Below, piece after piece: positions 58,450-64,000 of a stretch of 64,000 nt of DNA (position 1 is the first letter of the stretch; the number at the start of each line of letters is the position of its first letter). The DNA lies in contig JADZFO010000023.1 of assembly GCA_020849855.1 (NCBI GenBank), forward strand, positions 22,491 through 86,490, in the 5' to 3' direction. This stretch comes from a bacterium. Lineage in GTDB: Bacteria > 4484-113 > JAFGCY01. The notes beneath the pieces were generated by a model that worked only from the letters and a program-made list of their open reading frames with translations, did no database searches and had not been told where the DNA came from. Position numbers and translations under genes: made by a program.

Positions 58450-59679
58450 TTACTCGCGGCCTGGTGTGAGGAGAATGATAAGGCCGTCGCGGATACCGTT
58501 CGGGTTGCCATAGCTGAGCTGTTCTCCGTCGTCAGTCGCGGGTCCGTAAGGTGAACCCCACAGTGGGCCGATATGGCTGCGGTTAACACCGCGTGTCCAG
58601 GCGGGCAGGCCGCGCAGCTCATAGGCCGCGGCTTCACCCGGGTCGCTTGCTGGCGGCGGTGGCGGGATGTACGGGCCAAGGCCACCGTTTGACGGTCTGA
58701 ACACACCGGGGTTGATTCGCGGACGCTTATAGGCCCGCATCTTGAACATCACCAGGGGCTCTTCGCCCAGAATGTCCATGCCCTTGGTGCGGCTGCCGCC
58801 CCATGCGCTGAGCATGTAGTCGGTAATGGCAACCGGATACACGGCAGCGTCGGACTCATGGACGCTGACAGTGCCGTCTTCGGTCTCTTCCCTGCGGTTG
58901 ATGGTGTATTGGCCTTTGCTCTTCTCAGCCCTGCTGCTGGGCAGAACATCGCCCATGCTCTTGTACATGAAGCTGCCTGCAAGGTAGGGCCGGGCACGGT
59001 TGCCGGGCCAGACATCAAAGAAGTTGAACTGGACATTCGCCCAGGTCGGCCAGACCTTCACTTCGCGGGTTTGAGGATCGACGCGGGTCCAGGTCAACCA
59101 GCGGGAGTCGCAGAGCACCTGACCCATGGTGGAACCATATGCACCGAAACGAGTGCCCATCTGCTGGCCGTCGCTGAGGCTGGAACGCAGCGGGTCACCA
59201 ATGGCGCGCTGCATTGTGTGGACAGCGCGGCCCTCACGTACGAAGGGGTTGCGCGGGTAGCTGTCGACATAACCGCCGCGCAGCAGCGGGTCGGAGCACT
59301 GGTCGGGTGCTATCTCGAAGACTTCGGCGTTCAGCTTGCCCGATCCGCCGATCGAGTAATTCATGTATTCGTTGTCGCCGCCGATCAGATACTGGGGGTA
59401 GCTGCCCTGGTTGTCCACGGCGGAGCGCTCAATGGCGATCTGGATGGCGTGCAGTGCCGATTTGCTTTCGGCTTCCTTGGCCTTGTCCTTGAGCTTGACG
59501 TAGTTCGGAAGGGCAATCGCAGCAAGGACAGCAACAATGAGCAGCACAACCGCCAGCTCAATGAGCGTAAATCCCTGCCGGACCCCCGAAACAACAGACA
59601 GCCTTACAGCCGTTTTCCGGCCGTTCGCCGTCCTCCTAACTCCAGGGGCCAGGTCCCGTTTGCAACGAGCCCTGTGCAC
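58450..59679 (-). CDS. Prepilin-like (type IV / general secretion pseudopilin) protein
   Basis: 409 residues. The class III signal QGFTLIELAVVLLIVAVLAA (cleavage after Gly36, mature Phe37 and Glu at +5) shows processing by a prepilin peptidase. The leader before it is 36 residues and basic, longer than usual. The long helix continues LPNYVKLKDKAKEAESK, then a globular beta-rich domain to the C-terminus, similar in plan to DUF1559/general secretion G-like proteins. GTG start with GAGGGG upstream. No other pilus genes are near. A role in a pilus or secretion pseudopilus is inferred. Confidence 0.85.
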   Translation of the reverse strand: MHRARCKRDLAPGVRRTANGRKTAVRLSVVSGVRQGFTLIELAVVLLIVAVLAAIALPNYVKLKDKAKEAESKSALHAIQIAIERSAVDNQGSYPQYLIGGDNEYMNYSIGGSGKLNAEVFEIAPDQCSDPLLRGGYVDSYPRNPFVREGRAVHTMQRAIGDPLRSSLSDGQQMGTRFGAYGSTMGQVLCDSRWLTWTRVDPQTREVKVWPTWANVQFNFFDVWPGNRARPYLAGSFMYKSMGDVLPSSRAEKSKGQYTINRREETEDGTVSVHESDAAVYPVAITDYMLSAWGGSRTKGMDILGEEPLVMFKMRAYKRPRINPGVFRPSNGGLGPYIPPPPPASDPGEAAAYELRGLPAWTRGVNRSHIGPLWGSPYGPATDDGEQLSYGNPNGIRDGLIILLTPGRE

Positions 59680-59737
59680 GTATACCCCTCTTTTCAGCCT
59701 GAATCATGAGGACCAAACTGCGTCCGTCCTCAACAAA

Positions 59738-59743
59738 ATTATA
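59738..59743 (-). promoter_or_regulatory. -10 box of the prepilin gene
   Basis: Minus strand TATAAT, about 60 nt before the GTG start. No good -35 is seen at 16-18 nt. Confidence 0.45.
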
Positions 59744-59801
59744 CCGGGACGGGCCTGATTAGGTGGCATCCAAAGGCCTTTTGGCGATAAATTTGCACAT
59801 T

Positions 59802-60953
59802 TCAAGCCTGTTTTGCCCCGGATTCGGGCTTTGCAGGCGCTGCCGGAGGGCTCAGGGGCTTCTCCGGGGCTGAGGAAGAGCCCAGCTTCGAAACTATCAG
59901 ACTGGGTGAATAGCTGAAGCGACCACCCGGTGCAGGGCCCGTAAGAGGCGCACTGCCCGGCCCGGTCTGGAGCTGAAGTGTGCCTGGCGAGACCGAAGAC
60001 GCCGTCACATTAATTGCCGCCGGGGCGACCGGGCCGCTGGCGTCTGACGCGCTGGCAGCGTTTGCCGCTGACATCCCAAGAGATATCGGGCCGCTGGGCC
60101 TGCTGAGCGCGGAAGTCGGGTTGGCAGGCCGGACGGCCGGAGCCGCGGACTGGTCATGGCTGGAGCCAGCCTGAACCGCGGCGAAGGCAGTGTGCACACC
60201 ACTTGAACTCGAGTAGCCTGCGGGCTGCCCTGACACAGGGCTGCTGGCAGCTGCGCCGCCAGCCTCAGAAGCGGCAGCACGCGCTCCTGCCGCTTCAGCC
60301 TGGCTGGCGCTGCGGCGTTTGCGCAGCTTGCTGGCGGTTCTCGCCGGCTGCGTGGATTCTGCGGCCGGCTTAAGGTCATCAATGCTGGCCATGATGGTTG
60401 CAACATCCTGCGCAGCAGGCCCGGCGCTGTTCTCCGGCAGCAGCCCGGCCAGCACCTGTTCTGCTTCCATACGGTCGCGCTGCTCTTCAATGCTGCTGCG
60501 GGTCATCTCGACTGACAGCTCCGCGGCCGCAGAGGGCTCTTCCATTTCATCTTCTGCATCAGGCTCTATCTCAGGCAATTCCCTCATATCAGCAGTTTCG
60601 CGGCGGACATGACTGACCTGCCGTGACTGCTCGGCCTGCCGGTCGAGCTGCATTTGAACCTGCGCCTGCAGGGAGTCGCGGCTGGCGCTGGTGGAGCGCC
60701 TCAGCAACTCGACGGCTGGCAGCAGCGCCAGCCAGGCGGCCCCGGCGGCAAAGAAGCCGGCGGCCCCGACTCCCGCGCCACTGGAGATCAGACCCAGCGC
60801 CACCGTGATGCAGATCACAAAGCAGAAGATGCCGATGCCCAGCAGAAACTGCAGCGACAGCGGGCGCAGTCCCTCCATCTGCATGAAGTTGCTGCGGCGC
60901 CGCATCCCAGCGCCTGCGATGCCCAGAAGAACAAACCATCCCCAGAACCACAC
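59802..60953 (-). CDS. Membrane-anchored Ala/Ser/Pro-rich protein
   Basis: About 383 residues from a GTG at 60953. Longer frames run antisense over pdxT and are not believed. Three hydrophobic segments are near the N-terminus (WFWGWFVLLGIAGAG; FLLGIGIFCFVICITVALGLI; AGAAWLALLPAVELL), followed by a charged coiled-coil region (DSLQAQVQMQLDRQAEQSRQ) and a long low-complexity Ala/Ser/Pro/Gly tail. No family recognised. The start and the pdxT start are divergent and only about 37 nt apart. Confidence 0.6.
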   Translation of the reverse strand: MWFWGWFVLLGIAGAGMRRRSNFMQMEGLRPLSLQFLLGIGIFCFVICITVALGLISSGAGVGAAGFFAAGAAWLALLPAVELLRRSTSASRDSLQAQVQMQLDRQAEQSRQVSHVRRETADMRELPEIEPDAEDEMEEPSAAAELSVEMTRSSIEEQRDRMEAEQVLAGLLPENSAGPAAQDVATIMASIDDLKPAAESTQPARTASKLRKRRSASQAEAAGARAAASEAGGAAASSPVSGQPAGYSSSSGVHTAFAAVQAGSSHDQSAAPAVRPANPTSALSRPSGPISLGMSAANAASASDASGPVAPAAINVTASSVSPGTLQLQTGPGSAPLTGPAPGGRFSYSPSLIVSKLGSSSAPEKPLSPPAAPAKPESGAKQA

Positions 60954-60975
60954 ATGCTTATCGTACCGCAGCGGG

Positions 60976-60981
60976 TACAAT
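60976..60981 (+). promoter_or_regulatory. -10 box of pdxT (leaderless)
   Basis: TACAAT followed by CCC, ending 8 nt before the GTG start. The identical TACAATCCC stands before gpmI. Transcription would start at or next to the start codon. Confidence 0.55.
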
Positions 60982-60989
60982 CCCGCGCC

Positions 60990-61637
60990 GTGACCAGTTC
61001 CAGCCCTCCCCGCGCCGGAGTCCTCGCCCTGCAGGGCGCATACCAGGCCCATGCCAGGGTCCTCTCCGCCCTCGGCTGCGAGGTCGTCGAGGTCCAGCGC
61101 CCGGCGCAGCTGGAGGGCCTGCGCCTCCTGTGCATGCCCGGCGGCGAGTCGACCACCATGTCCCTGCTGCTCAGCAGCAGCGGACTGCGCGAGCCCCTGC
61201 GCCAGGCCATCGCCGCCGGCCTGCCGGTGCTGGCCACCTGTGCCGGCGCGATCCTGCTGGCGCAGCGTCTGGAGGGCGACAGCGGCAGCCTGAAGGTCGA
61301 GCCTCTTGGCCTGCTGGACCTGACCGTGGACCGCAATGCCTACGGCCGCCAGAACGAGAGCTTCGAGGCCGGCCTCGAGATCGACTGGACCGGCCTGCCT
61401 GGCAGCAGCGCCGGCGGCACCCAGCTCTTCCATGCTGTCTTCATCCGCGCCCCGCGCTTCCAGCTGCCCGGCGCGCAGGTCCGGGTGCTGGCCAGTTTCC
61501 AGCCCGCTGGCGCCGCAGCCGCCGAGCCGGTCCTGGTGCGCCAGGGCAACATCATCGCCGCGGCCTTCCACCCGGAGCTCTCCGGCGATGATCGGATCCA
61601 CCGCGCTGCCCTCGGCCTCAGACCCGCGGACTTTTAA
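60990..61637 (+). CDS. pdxT: Pyridoxal 5'-phosphate synthase glutaminase subunit PdxT
   Basis: About 215 residues. Supplies ammonia from glutamine to the PdxS synthase subunit for vitamin B6 synthesis. Signatures: AGVLALQGAYQAH at the N-terminus, MPGGESTTMSLLL, nucleophile Cys84 in LATCAGAILLAQ, and the His194/Glu196 pair in AAFHPELSGDDRIH. GTG start; an ATG at 60954 is in frame but precedes the -10-like box. The partner PdxS is not next to it. It converges on the FN3-type lipoprotein gene. Confidence 0.93.
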   Translation: MTSSSPPRAGVLALQGAYQAHARVLSALGCEVVEVQRPAQLEGLRLLCMPGGESTTMSLLLSSSGLREPLRQAIAAGLPVLATCAGAILLAQRLEGDSGSLKVEPLGLLDLTVDRNAYGRQNESFEAGLEIDWTGLPGSSAGGTQLFHAVFIRAPRFQLPGAQVRVLASFQPAGAAAAEPVLVRQGNIIAAAFHPELSGDDRIHRAALGLRPADF

Positions 61638-61976
61638 CCTTTCAGCCCCAAAATCAACGTCAAAACACTTTTGCAGCGCCGCTCCCGTGCCTTTCCCAGT
61701 CCCCAGCGCTCAGGCCGGCACAATCCTGGCCTGATTACGGCGCAGTTCTGTAAACAGCAGCTCTGGCTGCTGCACATATGCAGCAGATTTGCAGTACCTT
61801 GGCGCTGCCGGCGCATGTCAGGAAGATACCCGCGCAGAAGCTGCTTTGCCTTGTGCAGTTGTGATAACGGGATCTGTTATCACAACAGGGCCAGACTGCT
61901 GTGCCGGAAAGAATGCGGACTGAAGTCCGGGGTCGGCCGCATTGGCATGCGGACCTAAGCGTCACTTGCTGGCGAC
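61638..61976. other. Intergenic region between convergent genes, with palindromes
   Basis: 339 nt with no plausible gene. It holds the perfect 11-bp inverted repeat at 61858-61886 and a GGACTGAAGTCC palindrome at 61919-61934, the same type as the cluster at 63.7 kb. Confidence 0.55.
61858..61886. repeat. Perfect 11-bp inverted repeat
   Basis: GTTGTGATAAC (61858-61868) and GTTATCACAAC (61876-61886), loop GGGATCT. It is the most AT-rich palindrome of the window and has no flanking T-tract on either side. It may be a bidirectional hairpin terminator for pdxT and the lipoprotein gene, or an operator-like site. Confidence 0.75.
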
Positions 61977-63566
61977 TTAGTCGTGGTAAGGTGCGTCGGT
62001 AACCACGTTATCCCAGCTCAGTACCTGCGGCCGGTAACTCAGGCACTCGCCCTGCCTGGCATAGAGGTAGAAATTCTGGTCCAACCTGTAAGTGTCAAAG
62101 TCCACCGCGTGGCTGAATGTTGCGTTATCCAGACTTGCTACCAGATCGGACCGGCCGTAACTGCCCTCGACTACGTTGTACAGCTCATATCCGTCCGCCC
62201 AGCTCTGCGCGTCCCACCTAAAGGTGATTGTCCTGTCCTGAATGCTGTAAGTCGCCCGGAAGTTCAGTGCCTGGGGCACCTGCAGATACTCAAACCTGCT
62301 CCAGTACTGCCCGCCAATGCCGCCAAGCATAGGCCGCACGCGATACTGCAGCAGCTGCGGCTCCTGCAGCTCGGTCAGCAGCTTCAAATCGCATACGGTG
62401 CTTTGCTGGTACTGGGCGATCCTGATCGTGTCCCATGGCGAAGGCAGGCCGCCGCCATAAGGGAATACTCGCTGCTGAATCTCATAGCCATCGGCCAGCA
62501 GATGAGCGTCCCATTTGAGGTTCGCCGGTTCGCCACTCATTTTGGTTCCATACATTCTCAGACCGGTGACCGGCTCAAGGTAGGGTGTGCCGCTCAGCGT
62601 CCAGGCAGCCGATGCCACATTGCTCCAGGGCCCGGGCAGCTCATCGCGCACAATCCGCACCCGGTAGTACCAGGTCTGGTCGGCGGCTGGCTGGTCGACA
62701 TGGGCATATTCCCGGGATCCGGTATACACCTTCGGTGTGGCTATCGTGCTCCAGTCCATATCCAGAGCATCCGGGCTGGCACTGCGCTGCACTTCGGCCT
62801 TGAGTTCATAGGTGGCCGAGGCCGATTTCTGGAAAGCCAGAGACACGGTCCAGTTCAGACGGACGCCGGGCTCGTTGTTGTACTGGCGGGCGCTAAGCAG
62901 GCCGGTGCTATTGGGCACACGCGGCAGCGCCTCGACCTCCAGGCCGCGGATACAGGCCCTGGTCTCTCCTAGGGCCAGCACCACGAAGATGAAGTCGTCG
63001 CGTTGATAGTCCCCGTGCTCGGCGTTCACAGACTCAGTCGGAGGAAGGTCCAGAAATGCTACGGTCTGTGCGCCATCGCGGAAGAAGGGCGCGCTGAGTT
63101 CCCAGCGCTGGCTGTCACGGTTGGCCCAGGCCAGGCACACGCCCCCTTCGGCCACTTTGTTAATGCTGCCGCGCTCAATCGTGATGCGTCGCGGCTCGTA
63201 GGCAAAGCATAGGCTGGGGATTTTGTAGGCGGCCCAGGCCTGTGCCGCGCCGCCGTCCATGCCAATGCAAAAGTCGCCGTCAGGGAGGATTTGGCAGCCG
63301 GATTCTCTGGTGCTTAGGTAGGGCTGCAAGGTGAAAATCTCGCTGTCCGCACTTGCGCTGAGCCGGCTGGGGATAGGTGCAGCCGCCGATTCCAGGCTCA
63401 CCAGCTCGCTGGGCGATGGCAGCGCTTCAGGCTGGACAGTCCCTGTATGTTCCGTCAGGCCGTTGCCGGACAAGGCATCTGTTGCAGGTGGGGAGGAAGC
63501 GCAGGCCGCACACAGGACTGTGGCCAGCAGCGCCAAAACCCAAAGTGATAAATCACGTAAGAACAT
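61977..63566 (-). CDS. FN3-type lipoprotein, paralogue 3
   Basis: 529 residues. ATG preceded by GGAG; signal peptide with a CAAC-type lipobox (Cys22). The N-terminal domain contains GVCLAWANRDSQRWELSAPFF, matching the DSGRW and YSNGRW segments of the two lipoproteins at 32-37 kb, then FN3-like modules with TWYYRVRIVRDELPGPW, LKWDAHLLADGYEIQQR and RWDAQSWADGYELYN. The order N-domain plus FN3 repeats is the same as in paralogue 1. Surface or periplasmic. Role unknown. Confidence 0.75.
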   Translation of the reverse strand: MFLRDLSLWVLALLATVLCAACASSPPATDALSGNGLTEHTGTVQPEALPSPSELVSLESAAAPIPSRLSASADSEIFTLQPYLSTRESGCQILPDGDFCIGMDGGAAQAWAAYKIPSLCFAYEPRRITIERGSINKVAEGGVCLAWANRDSQRWELSAPFFRDGAQTVAFLDLPPTESVNAEHGDYQRDDFIFVVLALGETRACIRGLEVEALPRVPNSTGLLSARQYNNEPGVRLNWTVSLAFQKSASATYELKAEVQRSASPDALDMDWSTIATPKVYTGSREYAHVDQPAADQTWYYRVRIVRDELPGPWSNVASAAWTLSGTPYLEPVTGLRMYGTKMSGEPANLKWDAHLLADGYEIQQRVFPYGGGLPSPWDTIRIAQYQQSTVCDLKLLTELQEPQLLQYRVRPMLGGIGGQYWSRFEYLQVPQALNFRATYSIQDRTITFRWDAQSWADGYELYNVVEGSYGRSDLVASLDNATFSHAVDFDTYRLDQNFYLYARQGECLSYRPQVLSWDNVVTDAPYHD

Positions 63567-63880
63567 TCAGCCGTCTCCAGGCAACCCCGTTGCCGCAAAG
63601 ATTGTACCGCCAAAAAGAGCAGAACGCTGGTGGCGGAGGGGCTGGAGGCGGCTAGGTAAGTGGTGCTACCGCAGACCTGCGGCCCTGTTGGATCCATCCG
63701 AAGGCGGACTGAAGTCCGCGCTCCGGGGCCGGCCGAACATCTGTGCGGCCTGCAGGATGCCCGCGTTGCTATGCGGGCAAACAATCAAGTAGCCCCGGAC
63801 GGCAGTCCGGGGGAACGCTGCCCGTATTGAGATGCCTGCAGCATGCCCGCATGGCAGTGCGGGCCCACAAAACAAAGGGT
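63567..63880. repeat. Cluster of palindromic repeats next to a transposase gene
   Basis: About 310 nt between the lipoprotein and the transposase fragment. Palindromes include GCGGACTGAAGTCCGC (63704-63719), TGCCCGC/GCGGGCA (about 63758-63780), CCCCGGAC-GGCA-GTCCGGGG (63793-63812) and GCCCGC/GCGGGC (about 63845-63863). They look like REP elements. No gene is seen. Confidence 0.65.
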
Positions 63881-64000
63881 TCATCGCCCAACACCGGGGA
63901 AGGCGGCCTTGATCTTCAGGAAAAAGTATTCGTCGTCGCGATAGCCATAGGCGATGCGTTTGATGACTTTGATGCGGTTGTTGATGCCTTCCAGCACACT
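63881..64000 (-). CDS. ISL3-family transposase, C-terminal fragment at the window edge
   Basis: 40 codons with no start inside the window; the gene continues beyond the right edge. The sequence has SVLEGINNRIKVIKRIAYGY and DDEYFFLKI, the strongly conserved tail of DDE_Tnp_ISL3 (ISL3/IS1001/IS1096-type) transposases, then ends a dozen residues later at TGA. This marks one end of an insertion sequence or a decayed copy. Palindromic repeats lie directly downstream. Confidence 0.85.
   Translation of the reverse strand, partial: SVLEGINNRIKVIKRIAYGYRDDEYFFLKIKAAFPGVGR

Noticed and set aside
60954..61601. N-terminal extension of the leftward Ala/Ser-rich membrane protein across pdxT
   Set aside because: That stretch is the reverse complement of a complete PdxT with its catalytic triad; the extension has no coding character.
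1..64000. CRISPR arrays, tRNA and rRNA genes
   Set aside because: No regularly spaced direct repeats, no cloverleaf with a TTCGA-type T-loop, and no conserved rRNA segments were seen while reading both strands.

Overview
This 64 kb window is a compact, GC-rich bacterial chromosome segment from a motile organism that looks diderm and does not look proteobacterial. The main clues are flagellar export and chemotaxis genes with CheC/CheD, a System II (ResB/CcsA) cytochrome c maturation pair, an HspR-type dnaK operon, many lipoproteins and secreted proteins with FN3-like or dockerin-like modules, and a 29-residue bS22/AURKAIP1-type ribosomal peptide. I cannot name the phylum from sequence alone; an uncultured lineage is plausible. 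No rRNA, tRNA or CRISPR array was seen.

Layout. 0-8 kb: zinc-ribbon membrane protein, secreted orphan, lone ABC-2 permease, polyprenyl diphosphate synthase, and the coupled resB/ccsA pair. 8-17 kb: a flagellar/chemotaxis operon flhA-flhF-cheB-cheW-cheC-cheD-orf-fliA-orf. This is the order of the distal Bacillus fla/che operon, but flhG and cheA are missing; a near-consensus sigma-28 promoter precedes the orf before fliA. 17-26.6 kb: acidic Trp-repeat protein, bS22-like peptide, hypothetical genes, a BMP-type lipoprotein, a membrane protein, a geranylgeranyl-reductase-like flavoprotein and gpmI. 26.6-32.2 kb: chaperone operon dnaK-orf-hsp20-grpE-dnaJ-hspR (minus strand), with a dyad above the dnaK promoter and two large inverted repeats inside it. 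32.2-39.3 kb: two large FN3-type lipoproteins and a CAP-domain protein whose signal peptide is cut off by an in-frame TGA. 39.3-42.7 kb: three double NTF2/SnoaL-like paralogues plus a GlsB/YeaQ-like membrane protein, in visibly more AT-rich DNA. 42.8-49.9 kb: dgt, a serine hydrolase, a FeeM-like N-acyltransferase overlapping an ANL-like partial protein, and a multi-PAS hybrid histidine kinase; this is the best candidate here for an undescribed small-molecule system. 49.8-64 kb: a gluzincin peptidase, small lipoprotein plus diheme cytochrome c, orphan fliR, dockerin-tailed subtilase, prepilin-like protein, pdxT, a third FN3-type lipoprotein, a cluster of palindromic repeats, and the C-terminal end of an ISL3-type transposase at the right edge.

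A recurring feature is a TANNNT (-10-like) box 6-12 nt before start codons that lack a Shine-Dalgarno sequence, which suggests that many genes here are transcribed as leaderless mRNAs. Other genes carry strong GGAGG-type sites, so both modes of initiation seem to be used.
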